Shown one piece after another: positions 1 to 8,723 of a stretch of 64,000 nt of DNA (positions are counted from its first letter, which is position 1; the number at the start of each line of letters is the position of its first letter). The notes under the pieces are model-generated. The model was not told where the DNA came from, did no database searches, and saw nothing but the letters and a program-made list of their open reading frames with translations. The position numbers and the translations under genes are program-made. Origin of the DNA: Alterisphingorhabdus sp038748365 (GTDB lineage: Bacteria > Pseudomonadota > Alphaproteobacteria > Sphingomonadales > Sphingomonadaceae); NCBI GenBank assembly GCA_038748365.1, contig JBCDIZ010000006.1, positions 131,292 to 195,291 of the forward strand, given 5' to 3'.

Positions 1-822
1 CTGCCGATATTTTCCGGTGCTCTGTTGCGATCGGTTTTTTGCCTTGCCTGCCTGTCCGCTCTCGCCTGGTATAATTGCCGATACTATACGCGCCTGCTCG
101 ACGGCAGGATCGCATCCTCGGTAGCCTCCATCTCGACCGCAGGATTGCAACTCGAAAAACATGCTGATGAATACAGGATGAGGCCTGAGGACGTGCTGAC
201 AATCATTGCGTTCTTCGGTTTCCTAACGTTTCTGTTCATCGGGGTTATGGCCTATGACTGGCATATCAACCATTTCTCGGCCATCTTCGTGATGATTGCG
301 ATCACCACGGCGGTAATTCATCGGATACCGATGAACACAGCCGTCGAACAAATGATCAAGGGCGCCGGAGCGATCGCTGGCGGCGCGCTGGTCATCGGTC
401 TCGCCCGCGCAATTCAGGTAATATTCGAAGACGCGATGGTAAGCGAGACAATCGTCAATGCCCTCGCCTCGCCGCTTGCGCAATTCCCACCTTATCTGTC
501 GGCGGTGCTGATGACTGTGGTCAACGCACTGATCAATATATTCATTCCTTCGGGCAGCGGTCAGGCAATGGTCACCATGCCGATCCTGATACCGCTGAGC
601 GATCTGATCGGTGTAACGCGACAGACTGCCATTTTCGCTTTTCAGGTGGGCGACGGACTCACAAATCTGCTCGTGCCCACCTCTGGCGGCACGCTGGCCA
701 TGCTCGCTCTGGCGCGCGTGCCTTATGATCGCTGGCTGCGCTATATAGCGCCGCTGATCGGGATGCTGTTTCTACTGTCCTGGGTATTTCTCGGCATTGC
801 CACCGCGATTAGCTGGCAATAA
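1..822 (+). CDS. YfcC-family membrane transporter, 3' part (5' end outside window)
   Basis: C-terminal part of a polytopic inner-membrane carrier of the YfcC family, related to C4-dicarboxylate/short-chain organic acid carriers. The frame is open to the left edge, so the real start lies outside the window; a TTG at 25 is not a convincing start. The visible part has about six hydrophobic segments. It also has the signature stretch NIFIPSGSGQAMVTMPILIP followed by a GDGLTN motif, which is typical of the second half of YfcC-like proteins. The protein ends at a TAA, 22 bases before the convergent VOC gene. The substrate cannot be told from sequence; amino acids or carboxylates are the usual guesses for the family. 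Confidence 0.75.
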   Translation: MPIFSGALLRSVFCLACLSALAWYNCRYYTRLLDGRIASSVASISTAGLQLEKHADEYRMRPEDVLTIIAFFGFLTFLFIGVMAYDWHINHFSAIFVMIAITTAVIHRIPMNTAVEQMIKGAGAIAGGALVIGLARAIQVIFEDAMVSETIVNALASPLAQFPPYLSAVLMTVVNALINIFIPSGSGQAMVTMPILIPLSDLIGVTRQTAIFAFQVGDGLTNLLVPTSGGTLAMLALARVPYDRWLRYIAPLIGMLFLLSWVFLGIATAISWQ

Positions 823-844
823 TCGCACCTGACAATGCTACGCT

Positions 845-1213
845 TTATTTCGGCGCGAATACACAGAGTTTATTGCCATCAGGGTCGCGGACATAGGCGA
901 CATAATGCGTGCCTTCACGAATGCCGGGTTCACCTGCATCCGCACCGCCATTAGCCAGTGCGGCGGCATGGAAGGCATCCACAAAAGCACGGTCTTTTGT
1001 CTCAAAGGCCAGCATAGGACCATTGCCGCTTTTCGCCGCCTGGCCATCATAGGGCGGGGTCAAGCAGACCTTAGAGCGTTCGCCTTCGCGGCCATAGCGC
1101 GTCCAGGTCTCTCCGGTAACTTCGCGCACCCCGCCTATCGCGCCGAACACGGCATCGTAGAACGCTATAGAGCGATCCATATCGTTGGTGCCGAGCGTGG
1201 AATAGGCGATCAT
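845..1213 (-). CDS. VOC-family (glyoxalase fold) protein
   Basis: Small 122-residue protein with one vicinal-oxygen-chelate repeat pair. It opens with MIAYSTLGTNDMDRSIAFYD, where the family's first strand and helix begin, and closes with a YVRDPDGNKLCVFAP strand typical of glyoxalase/bleomycin-resistance domains. The normal length for a single-domain VOC protein is 115-130 residues. The potential metal ligands are incomplete, so it may be non-enzymatic or a binding protein. It is separated from the upstream acyltransferase gene by about 150 bases that hold a palindromic repeat. The specific function is unknown. Confidence 0.8.
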   Translation of the reverse strand: MIAYSTLGTNDMDRSIAFYDAVFGAIGGVREVTGETWTRYGREGERSKVCLTPPYDGQAAKSGNGPMLAFETKDRAFVDAFHAAALANGGADAGEPGIREGTHYVAYVRDPDGNKLCVFAPK

Positions 1214-1255
1214 GGTTTAGAGCAGTTCTAACTTTGAATGAGTGACGTAAAATAC

Positions 1256-1330
1256 CCCGTTCGTGTCGAGCGAAGTCGAGACACTGCTCTCCACTTGCAA
1301 GGGCCTCTCGACTTCGCTCGAGGCGAACGG
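1256..1330. repeat. REP-like inverted repeat, copy 1
   Basis: Imperfect inverted repeat of about 75 bp. The left arm (CGTTCGTGTCGAGCGAAGTC) and the right arm (CTCGACTTCGCTCGAGGCGAACGG region) are near reverse complements, with a GC-mixed centre of about 20 bases. A second copy with the same arms lies at 41200-41273. It sits between two same-strand genes. Confidence 0.85.
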
Positions 1331-1361
1331 CAAAGGTGGATCTGCCAGAGCCATAAAAGCT

Positions 1362-2450
1362 CTAAGCAGACGCCGCAATAGGGGCACGTTCAAACTCCAG
1401 CCTTGTCCAATCGCCCTGATCCGCTGGTCCACGGCATGCCAGAAACTCCAGGTCCGCCGGGTTGCAAGCGATAACCGCATTGGTGGTTGCGCCGCTATTG
1501 TCCTCTTCAAAGCGGTTGATGCTCAGCCGCCCGTCAGAGCGATCGGCGAACAGCATCGACAATGATTGGACCGTATGCGCATCAGATTGCGCAAGCAGCT
1601 TCTGCATCCGCGCATAGCGGTCATGCGTGCTTTCCGATAAGCCCGATTCCAGCGCGATATTCTCCGCATCAAGACAGTGATTGGAGCGCACAAAGGCGCC
1701 ATTATCTGTGGTCCGAAAAGTTGCTTTTTGCGGCGTGCGCTCCCATTCCACGGCGCGGTCCTTGTCGCCAATCCAATAGGAATGGCTACCCGCTACCGGA
1801 GCCTGCTCGACGATTCTACTCGCCGCCTCCAGCGTCTCCTGTTTCAGCGCAAGATGCAGCAGCGAGAGATAGGGAATACCAACCTTCGCGCCCTTGGTTT
1901 TCAGGTTCGTCGTACCGACAGTAACGCCGTGCTGATTCATGCCCATCAGCGTCTGGCACCCGGCGCAGGTGACGGTCCATGTTTCCGGTCCTTCATCCGG
2001 CATCCGGTGCAGCGCGATGACATATTTGACATCCGGCCCATTCAGATCCCAGGTCTGGCCCTGCAGACTATGGCCGTTGGCGCTGATTTCCGGCGGCAAC
2101 AGCGCCGCAGTACAGCCTTCATCATCCACCGCGGGCAAGGCGATAATATCGCGGACATCGGTCATATTGGCGGTGGTGTAGAGCAGCACCGGGTCAATCT
2201 CGGCGCCCTGGGCGATGCCCAGATGCTCGGCATGGCCATCCGCATCAAAACTTCGCAGCTGGTCCAGGCAAGCCGCGCCAGCATCAAACAACCGACTGGT
2301 GTCATGCCCAAACTCAGCCAGATAGGTCTCCACCGCAGACACACGATTGGCGACAAAATCGTGAATCATGTCCTTCCAATGCGCCCCATATTGACGCCCC
2401 ATCTCCTCGGGCGCGCCAGTCACGGTCAGTTGCGGGAGCGTCATGCTCAT
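1362..2450 (-). CDS. C45-family autoproteolytic acyltransferase/hydrolase
   Basis: 362-residue member of the peptidase C45 (acyl-CoA:6-aminopenicillanic acid acyltransferase, AAT) family of Ntn hydrolases. These enzymes are made as precursors and cleave themselves before a cysteine that becomes the nucleophile. The likely nucleophile is Cys113 in VDDEGCTAALLPP. The downstream GQTWDL, GMNQHGVTVGTTNL and RSNHC stretches match the family's conserved core. The start is supported by GGAGA six bases upstream. The natural substrate is unknown; family members cleave or form amide bonds of acylated amino acids or peptides. Confidence 0.8.
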   Translation of the reverse strand: MSMTLPQLTVTGAPEEMGRQYGAHWKDMIHDFVANRVSAVETYLAEFGHDTSRLFDAGAACLDQLRSFDADGHAEHLGIAQGAEIDPVLLYTTANMTDVRDIIALPAVDDEGCTAALLPPEISANGHSLQGQTWDLNGPDVKYVIALHRMPDEGPETWTVTCAGCQTLMGMNQHGVTVGTTNLKTKGAKVGIPYLSLLHLALKQETLEAASRIVEQAPVAGSHSYWIGDKDRAVEWERTPQKATFRTTDNGAFVRSNHCLDAENIALESGLSESTHDRYARMQKLLAQSDAHTVQSLSMLFADRSDGRLSINRFEEDNSGATTNAVIACNPADLEFLACRGPADQGDWTRLEFERAPIAASA

Positions 2451-2603
2451 ATCTTGTCTCCACTATGGATGGCGCCATATAGGCACTACATCGCCAAAAC
2501 GCACTCCCTTTAGAGAATAGCACGCAGGTGAGGCAACTATAACATGCATTTTGCGATTGAGGCAGGATGCTATCGGAACACCCATCAAAGACCTTGCCCG
2601 CGC

Positions 2604-3452
2604 TTACACATATCCTTGCGATGTGATGTAAGACTGCATTGTAGCAATGCGGCTTTGGTCTGAAGGGTGGGTGGACATGAATTCCATCGGTTGACGGCTC
2701 GAGCGCTGTGTCATGCCATCCCAGAACCGAACCGCTTCATTGGCCCGGTAATTCGCATCGACCATAAAGTCTGCACCCAGCCGGTCAGCTTCATATTCAT
2801 GCTTGCGCGAATAGGGCAAGATCACGCCGAAGGACACGCCTGCGCCAAATATTCCGGCGATCAATCCGCGATTTTCACTGTCCGCAAGTGCTACATTGGC
2901 AAGCGCCATTCCGCTGCTCGCCGCCATTTGCTGGGAATAGCGCTCCGCTGCGTGGCGGCCGACGACATGGCCGACCTCATGCCCCATGACTGTCGCGATT
3001 TGGTCGTTATTCTGCGTAACGTCGAGAAGTCCAGTGTGAAACCCGACCTTTCCGCCGGGCATTACCCATGCGTTGACGGTGTCATCATCAAAGACGGCAA
3101 ACTCCCAGTTTCTCTGTGTAAGGCCGAAACCGGGAAAACGCTGATCTGCGCCGCGGACAATGCGATCACCGACAGCCTCGACCTGACGGCGCAAACCGCG
3201 ATCAGAGGTCTGGCGGTTTTGTTGAAGCGCCTGCGTCCATGAAGCCGCGGCGAGCTCTTCGAGTTGAGCCTCTGAAACGAGCAACAATTGCTTGCGTCCA
3301 AGAGCGGTGTTTGTAGCGCACCCCGCAAGCCCCACTCCCGAAAACGCAATCACCGCTCCTGAAGCAAGCCCGGCGACCAAATCACGCCGCGACATCGTCA
3401 CAGTCGGGCGTTTCTGGAGTTGATCTATCGCAGCGCTTCCATTCTCGCTCAT
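2604..3452 (-). CDS. M48-family metallopeptidase lipoprotein
   Basis: 282-residue zinc peptidase of the M48 family, likely in envelope protein quality control like E. coli LoiP/BepA. An N-terminal SRRDLVAG twin-arginine-like segment precedes a hydrophobic stretch and a lipobox ending at Cys45 (VGLAGC), so it is probably a lipoprotein. The catalytic HEVGH is at about 158-162. A HEYEADRLGADFM helix around 215 supplies the third ligand. The chosen ATG follows GGGAG and AGG; another ATG lies 15 bases further upstream. There are no TPR repeats at the C-terminus, unlike BepA. Confidence 0.87.
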   Translation of the reverse strand: MSENGSAAIDQLQKRPTVTMSRRDLVAGLASGAVIAFSGVGLAGCATNTALGRKQLLLVSEAQLEELAAASWTQALQQNRQTSDRGLRRQVEAVGDRIVRGADQRFPGFGLTQRNWEFAVFDDDTVNAWVMPGGKVGFHTGLLDVTQNNDQIATVMGHEVGHVVGRHAAERYSQQMAASSGMALANVALADSENRGLIAGIFGAGVSFGVILPYSRKHEYEADRLGADFMVDANYRANEAVRFWDGMTQRSSRQPMEFMSTHPSDQSRIATMQSYITSQGYV

Positions 3453-3542
3453 CCTATGCTCCCACATCGCAAATATTATGACGAAGTTATATTATGGAGC
3501 CCGTTTCAGCAAGTTCTGGTCAGCTAAACTGGTCGAAGTGTC

Positions 3543-5789
3543 TTAGTCCCCACCTTGCTCAGTGGCTTCCTCTTCTTCCTTTATAAGACCAAGCGATGCC
3601 AGCATATATTTCACATTCGGATCGCGGCCCGCGAAATTGCGGTAGACTACATCATAATCCATCGTCCCGCCGCGGCTGAGTACGGTTTCGCGAAGGCGCT
3701 TGCCATTGGCTCGGGTCAGGCCGCCATTGCTGAGGATATAGTCGCGGCTGTCATGGTCGAGCATCTGGGTCCACAAATAGCTGTAATAGCCCGCTGAATA
3801 GCCGGTCGAACTGGAGAAGATGTGGTTGAAATAGGTGCTCCGATAGCGCGGCGGCACCAGTTCAACTTCAAGGCCCAGCTCCGACAAGGCGCGTTGTTCA
3901 AAAGCGGTGACCTTTTCCGGCGTGTCGATGGCGGCGGCTTCCTCAGCAGAAAGCGAATGCCAGCGCATATCAAGCAGCGCGGCTTCCATGACTTCGCCAA
4001 AATCATAACCCTGATTCCAGCGTGAAGCCGCCTGAATCCGTTCAAACAGCTCCATCGGCATCGGCTCACCGGTCTCTACATGCGCGGTATAGTTCTGCAG
4101 CACCTCGGGATGCACCCGCCACATTTCATGAACCTGGGCGGGATATTCTACAAAGTCGCGCGGTGTTGCCGTACCGGACAGGCTGGCAAATTCCTGCTCG
4201 GCGAACATACCGTGCAGGCCATGGCCGAATTCGTGGAACGCAGTGTTAGCCCAGTCGAAACTGACAAGCTGCGGCTCGCCCTCGGCAGCCTTGGGAACGT
4301 TGAGAACATTATAGATGACCGGCTTCTGGTCGAACAGATAGGACTGTTGCACAAAGCTGCCCATCCACGCACCGCCGCGCTTGGACGGTCGTTTGAACGG
4401 ATCGAAATAGAACAAGGCAAGCTCTGTGCCGTCCTCCTCTTTAATAGTATAGGTCCACACATCGGGGTGATAGGTCGGGATATCGGTACGCCGCTCAAAG
4501 GTGAGACCATAGAGCTTGTTCGCCATATAGAAGATGCCGTCTTCCAGCACCTTTTCCAGCTGGAGATACTGCCTCACCTCATCTTCATTATAGTTGAAGC
4601 GGTCTTCACGAACCTGATTGGCAAAGCGATACCAGTCAGAAGGCTGGACGGAGAAATCTCCGCCCTCTTCGGCGATCTCTGCATTAAGGATACCCGCTTC
4701 ACGCTTTTGCGTTCCGGCAAGCGCGGGGACCATCTGCTCCATAAAGTCGAGCGCCAGCTTCGGCTCATCTGCCATATTGCGATACATGACATAGCTGGCC
4801 CAGTCCGGCTCACCGAACAACGCCGCTTTCTCTGCACGCAGCGCCGCGATCTGGGCCACGATCATGCGCGTGTCATATTCCGGATTGGTCCCGTCTGAGC
4901 GGTGCAAACTGAGATCAAGAAAGCGTTTGCGCAGCGCGCGATTTTCGAGCTTCGGTAGCAGTGGCTGTTGCGTCGTATTTTGCAGGATGAGCGCGTATTT
5001 GCCCTCCATCCCCAACTCGCTCGCGGCGGTGGCGGCAGAGTTGATTTCGCTATCAGACAGACCCGCGAGTTCTTCCTTTGTATCCACGATCAATGGTTGC
5101 TGGTTAGTTGCAGCACGCACCGTTTGGCTGAACTGTGTGGTCAGTGCAGAGAGTTCGCTGTTGATCGCCTTTACCCGCTCACGCTCTTCCTGCGTCAGCT
5201 CGGCACCAGCATGGACCATGCCGGTATAGCTATTTTCGAGCAGCTTTGCGCGTTCCACATTGAGGTCTAGATTATCGCGCTGATCATAGACAGCCTTGAC
5301 CCGCGCGAAGAGATCGGGATTCAGGTTGATACTGGTATAGTGACCCGAAAGCTTGGGACTGATCTCGGTGTTGATCTCATCCAGCTTGTCCGTGGTGTTG
5401 GCGCCGGTAAGCATGAAGAAGACGCTGTTAATGCGGCCGAGCATGCGCCCGCTTTTTTCCAGTGCAATAATGGTGTTTTCAAAACTGGGCTCTGCCGGAT
5501 TGTCGATGATCGCTTGTACCTCGGCGTTATGGATCGCCATGGCTTGCTTATAGGCGGGAAGATAATCGTCTTCAGAAATCTGGGTGAAGTCTGGCGCCAT
5601 GAACGGCAAGCTGCTCTTGGAAGCGAAATAGCCGGTCCCTTCCGGGATGGCGGCAGTATCAGCTTGCGCTTGCGAGGCATTTGCCGGGGCCGCTTGTGCA
5701 GCGGTTCCGCCACCAGCTATCAAGGCCATGGCACAAACAGAGGAAAGAAAAGGGGTGGGAGCGCGAGTGCGAATGTGATTGTGTTTCAT
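3543..5789 (-). CDS. dcp: M3-family peptidyl-dipeptidase (Dcp-like)
   Basis: 748-residue zinc metallopeptidase of family M3, the usual Dcp length plus a signal peptide. These enzymes release C-terminal dipeptides from oligopeptides. The N-terminus (SSVCAMALIAGGGTAAQA) is a Sec-type signal, so it should act in the periplasm. The catalytic HEFGH is at 519-523, with the downstream conserved glutamate helix. The C-terminal YFNHIFSSSTGYSAGYYSYLW segment is typical of Dcp. The C-terminus is acidic (KEEEEATEQGGD). It stands alone, 90 bases upstream of the M48 gene on the same strand. Confidence 0.93.
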   Translation of the reverse strand: MKHNHIRTRAPTPFLSSVCAMALIAGGGTAAQAAPANASQAQADTAAIPEGTGYFASKSSLPFMAPDFTQISEDDYLPAYKQAMAIHNAEVQAIIDNPAEPSFENTIIALEKSGRMLGRINSVFFMLTGANTTDKLDEINTEISPKLSGHYTSINLNPDLFARVKAVYDQRDNLDLNVERAKLLENSYTGMVHAGAELTQEERERVKAINSELSALTTQFSQTVRAATNQQPLIVDTKEELAGLSDSEINSAATAASELGMEGKYALILQNTTQQPLLPKLENRALRKRFLDLSLHRSDGTNPEYDTRMIVAQIAALRAEKAALFGEPDWASYVMYRNMADEPKLALDFMEQMVPALAGTQKREAGILNAEIAEEGGDFSVQPSDWYRFANQVREDRFNYNEDEVRQYLQLEKVLEDGIFYMANKLYGLTFERRTDIPTYHPDVWTYTIKEEDGTELALFYFDPFKRPSKRGGAWMGSFVQQSYLFDQKPVIYNVLNVPKAAEGEPQLVSFDWANTAFHEFGHGLHGMFAEQEFASLSGTATPRDFVEYPAQVHEMWRVHPEVLQNYTAHVETGEPMPMELFERIQAASRWNQGYDFGEVMEAALLDMRWHSLSAEEAAAIDTPEKVTAFEQRALSELGLEVELVPPRYRSTYFNHIFSSSTGYSAGYYSYLWTQMLDHDSRDYILSNGGLTRANGKRLRETVLSRGGTMDYDVVYRNFAGRDPNVKYMLASLGLIKEEEEATEQGGD

Positions 5790-5950
5790 ACCTCCTTCTT
5801 TGCCAATTGAGGGGAAGAGGTCAATGCAAAAGCCGTGTCAGTCTGTGGTGCAATATCTACGATGCTTATTGCAAGTGCGAATCATTCCTGATAGCTGTTC
5901 GCGCAGCCTATCACTGTTTCCTAGCCAACATCCCAGAACGGACTTTGAAA

Positions 5951-6325
5951 ATGACCATTGAGGCGAAATTCTCTGCCGCAAGCAAACTCATGTTGCTCAA
6001 TTTTGCGGGCATTGTTGCCCTGCTTATCATGGAAGTTATCAAAGCGGGGGGCGATATCAGCGCTGATATCCTGATGCCGATTGCCATCTTGATGAGCATT
6101 GCAGCACTGCCGATTATCGTGACCGCCATAAGCACTGCGACATGGGCACGTTGGACCGGCATTGTTTTGACCGCACTTTGGGCGCTGTTTCACGGTTATC
6201 ATATTGCAGCAGAGCATGGCCCGGCAGGTGATACCGCGGAGACGATCCTGATTGTGTTCACGATGCTCCTACCCAGTGCTCTAGCGGCATGGGTCTTGTT
6301 CACGGCAAGCAAGCGGCTAGGTTGA
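5951..6325 (+). CDS. Small four-helix membrane protein, unknown function
   Basis: 124 residues with four predicted membrane helices, around 13-30, 36-60, 66-85 and 98-118. I do not recognise the family. The ATG at 5951 is preferred because upstream in-frame sequence is not membrane-like and overlaps the dcp promoter region. It is divergent from dcp and convergent with sodX. A TGCGAATCATT element about 70 bases upstream resembles half of a Fur-type site, but the other half is poor. Confidence 0.6.
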   Translation: MTIEAKFSAASKLMLLNFAGIVALLIMEVIKAGGDISADILMPIAILMSIAALPIIVTAISTATWARWTGIVLTALWALFHGYHIAAEHGPAGDTAETILIVFTMLLPSALAAWVLFTASKRLG

Positions 6326-6383
6326 AGCAGCAATTTCTTATTAAAGGTATCTAGACCAAGGATATTTAATCAGAACGTAGGAG

Positions 6384-6704
6384 CTAAAGCTTCGACAATC
6401 CCGACGGCGCTATACGAAGCCGTGCTATTCCAATGATATCGTCAAGTTGGACAGGTCCAATCGCCTGAGATCCCATGGAATGGGGGCTGTCCCCCGCTAC
6501 ATTCAACCAGCCATCATATATTGCGGTTATGCGCTTCACCATATGGGCGGGATCAGCATAACGAAATGCAATGATATCGCCGATGTTTAACGCAGCTTTT
6601 TGTGAAGCGGATAACTGACGATAGACAACATAGTCTCCGTCATTCAGCGTGGGCACCATGCTATCGCCATCGATACGCATAATGCCCCAGCCGAATAGCG
6701 GCAT
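6384..6704 (-). CDS. sodX: Nickel-SOD maturation protease, S24/S26 family
   Basis: 106-residue serine peptidase of the LexA/signal-peptidase type. The catalytic serine lies in RIDGDSMVPTL (about residue 15) and the lysine in HMVKRITAI. In nickel-SOD loci this protein (SodX) is the likely peptidase that removes the SodN propeptide to expose the nickel-binding histidine. Its ATG overlaps the sodN stop by one base (TAATG), so the two are translationally coupled. The assignment rests on the S24/S26 signature plus this adjacency. No membrane anchor is apparent. Confidence 0.88.
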   Translation of the reverse strand: MPLFGWGIMRIDGDSMVPTLNDGDYVVYRQLSASQKAALNIGDIIAFRYADPAHMVKRITAIYDGWLNVAGDSPHSMGSQAIGPVQLDDIIGIARLRIAPSGLSKL

Positions 6705-7204
6705 TATGGCAGGATCGGATAAACCACTGGCACTGCGGGTGCATAGGGCGAGGTTTTACGCTCGGTCTCAATACCCTTGGTGTCCCAGAATTTCTCGGCA
6801 AACTGATTGACCAGCTCGACCAGTTCTTCGGCGTCTGCGCGGTTAACGCCCTGCTTACAGGCACTGCCCTTAAGCATGATTTTGTGCGTCAAATCATGAA
6901 TGTCAGGGTGCTTTTCGATCTGCGGCGCCTTGATGTAATCGCCCCAGATGATGCGGATTTCATGTTTGACCTTTTCGGCCTCTTCTTCCTTTTGCAGCGC
7001 ACCGCGGGTCAGCGAATTATGCTTCTCCAGATCGCTTTTGTCGCTGGAAGCGGCATCGGCCATGATATCCATCACGCGCAGCACCGAAAGCGCCGCAATA
7101 ATGGCGGTGGAAGGGTCATAGATACCGCAGGGAATGTCGCAGTGCGCGCTGGCGCGGTCGAAAGAGATGAGGCTGTCAATTTTCTTGGTAAGTGCGTGGA
7201 TCAT
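6704..7204 (-). CDS. sodN: Nickel superoxide dismutase
   Basis: 166-residue precursor of Ni-SOD, which dismutes superoxide using one nickel per subunit of a hexamer. A 20-residue propeptide precedes the nickel hook H21-C22-D23-I24-P25-C26-G27-x-Y. After cleavage the histidine becomes residue 1 and the cysteines 2 and 6, as in Streptomyces and cyanobacterial enzymes. The rest forms the four-helix bundle of normal length. The RBS AGGA precedes the ATG. It is the middle gene of a three-gene unit: a His-rich small protein 57 bases upstream and sodX overlapping downstream. Confidence 0.95.
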   Translation of the reverse strand: MIHALTKKIDSLISFDRASAHCDIPCGIYDPSTAIIAALSVLRVMDIMADAASSDKSDLEKHNSLTRGALQKEEEAEKVKHEIRIIWGDYIKAPQIEKHPDIHDLTHKIMLKGSACKQGVNRADAEELVELVNQFAEKFWDTKGIETERKTSPYAPAVPVVYPILP

Positions 7205-7261
7205 GATGGAATTCCTGAAATTTGGGTTCTTCCTATAGGAATGCTGTCTTGGGCAGACGGC

Positions 7262-7459
7262 TTAGTTGCTGTTGTTCGAACGCTGCCAGAAGTAGAAGGC
7301 GGCCAGCGCAACAATTCCGGCCAGTGCAACAACTGGCTCATAAGTCCATGCAGCATGATCGCTTTCCGCATTGTGCTCATGGCCCGGATGCGCCACAGCC
7401 GCAGACAATGCGATGGCGTTAATGCAGATCGCAGCAACAGCTTTTTCTGTTATACTCAT
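7262..7459 (-). CDS. Secreted His-rich small membrane protein upstream of sodN
   Basis: 65-residue ORF with a cleavable-looking signal (AICINAIALSAAVA), a short His-rich segment (HPGHEHNAESDHAAW) and a C-terminal membrane helix (VVALAGIVALAAFYFW) ending in a short charged tail. After cleavage the His cluster would face the periplasm. It is on the sodN strand and ends 57 bases before sodN, so it is probably cotranscribed. A role in nickel binding or delivery is inferred from histidine content and context only. It shares one-TM, His-rich architecture with CbtB-like metal proteins but I do not claim homology. Confidence 0.65.
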   Translation of the reverse strand: MSITEKAVAAICINAIALSAAVAHPGHEHNAESDHAAWTYEPVVALAGIVALAAFYFWQRSNNSN

Positions 7460-7577
7460 GTGGGAATCCTTCGGTCTATAGTTGGAAACTCAATGGCCCC
7501 TCTCTAAAATAGCAAAGGCTTCATGTCCAAGGCTAAAGTTGAACTGATTGACCCGAGCGGTATCGATCAGCCCCGCA

Positions 7578-8723
7578 TTATAGCCGCCAGGGCGGATAGC
7601 GCCGATTTTCTCCGGCGTGGTAAAGGCAGATGCGGTGACCGGAGGGATCGGTGGTCCATGCTTCCCGCCATTTCCACGTCTTATCCTCAGTGTTTCCATC
7701 GAATATCCACCCGCTTTTGCGCAGCTTTTCCACAGCTTTGTCCACATCCGGAAACTCGAAATACAGCGATGCTGAAGAGGTGACGCTATCCGCCTCATGC
7801 AGCGAGAGTGTTGTGCCATTAGGCGCCTCAAAGCGTGCATATCGCGGCGGGCTGTCGACAATATGGGTAAGACCGAGCTGGGTATAAAAGGCGACAGAGG
7901 CATCATAATCAGTGCAGTCGAGCGTTGCCTGATTGAATAACGGCCCGGGCATAACTGCATCATTGCGAACGGCGTGATGACCCATCGGGCCATTACTGGC
8001 GACAAGATCGGGGGCACTGTGCAGCGCTAGACGAACAAAATCCCGCGCCTGTGCGATCGCCGCTTGCAGATCAAGCCCCTGCCCTAACCCGACAGCTATT
8101 GCACTCGACAGGGTGCAACCTGTGCCGTGGCTATGCGATGTATCAATGCGTGGATCGGACCAGCGCGCAATTTCGTTATCACTATTTACCAGCCGATCAA
8201 TGACTTGCTCGCCTTCGCCATGGCCATCTTTGATCAGTAGCGTGAGATTGCGCCTGACTAAATCCGCCTCACCGCCCAATGCTTCCAACTCAGGCAAGTT
8301 AGGTGTAGTCAGCGTTGCCAGCGCCATCAGTTTTCCGAAAGCAGCTACGGTATCAGCATCGGCCAATATGCCGCCGCTAGTTGCAACCATCACCGGGTCA
8401 AACACTACCGGCACAGTCTTATCACCCGCTTCCAGCTTTTCCAGCCGCTCGGCGACGACTTCCACAATCGCCGCGCTACCAAGCATTCCGATCTTGATTG
8501 CATCAACGCCAAAATCGCTGACAACAGCGTCCATCTGAGCCGCGACCATGTCCGGATCGGTGGGCACCACGTCCGTCACTCCTTGCGAATTCTGCGCCGT
8601 CAATGCAGTGATTGCCGTCATCGCATAGCCGCCCATCATGATGATGGTTTTGATGTCCGCTTGTATGCCTGCACCGCCACCGTTATCCGATCCGGCGATG
8701 CTGAGCACCCGCACCGGTTGCAT
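7578..8723 (-). CDS. thiD: ThiD-VOC fusion: HMP(-P) kinase with C-terminal glyoxalase-fold domain
   Basis: 381 residues. Residues 1-260 are hydroxymethylpyrimidine/phosphomethylpyrimidine kinase, which phosphorylates HMP and HMP-P for thiamine synthesis. It has the SIAGSDNGGGAGIQADIKT substrate/ATP motif near the N-terminus and SHGTGCTLSSAIA with the anion hole near 210-225. From about 270 (MPGPLFNQATLDCTDYD) a complete VOC domain follows and ends in HRICLYHAGENRRYPPWRL. A methionine at the junction suggests a formerly separate VOC gene fused by stop loss. The ATG overlaps the glmM stop (TGATG), so it is coupled to glmM. Upstream in-frame residues were excluded. Confidence 0.88.
   Translation of the reverse strand: MQPVRVLSIAGSDNGGGAGIQADIKTIIMMGGYAMTAITALTAQNSQGVTDVVPTDPDMVAAQMDAVVSDFGVDAIKIGMLGSAAIVEVVAERLEKLEAGDKTVPVVFDPVMVATSGGILADADTVAAFGKLMALATLTTPNLPELEALGGEADLVRRNLTLLIKDGHGEGEQVIDRLVNSDNEIARWSDPRIDTSHSHGTGCTLSSAIAVGLGQGLDLQAAIAQARDFVRLALHSAPDLVASNGPMGHHAVRNDAVMPGPLFNQATLDCTDYDASVAFYTQLGLTHIVDSPPRYARFEAPNGTTLSLHEADSVTSSASLYFEFPDVDKAVEKLRKSGWIFDGNTEDKTWKWREAWTTDPSGHRICLYHAGENRRYPPWRL

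Noticed and set aside
1263..1565. Short ORFs over the REP-like repeats (also 41094-41771 minus)
   Set aside because: They translate the repeat arms (SSEVET.. / STSLDTNG-type peptides) and are not independent genes.
5870..5900. Fur box upstream of the four-helix membrane protein
   Set aside because: Only one half-site (TGCGAATCATT) is good; about 5 of 9 symmetric positions, too weak to annotate.
7490..8017. 175-codon ORF overlapping the VOC part of the ThiD fusion
   Set aside because: The fusion frame carries the complete VOC motifs through its C-terminus; the other frame is a shadow.
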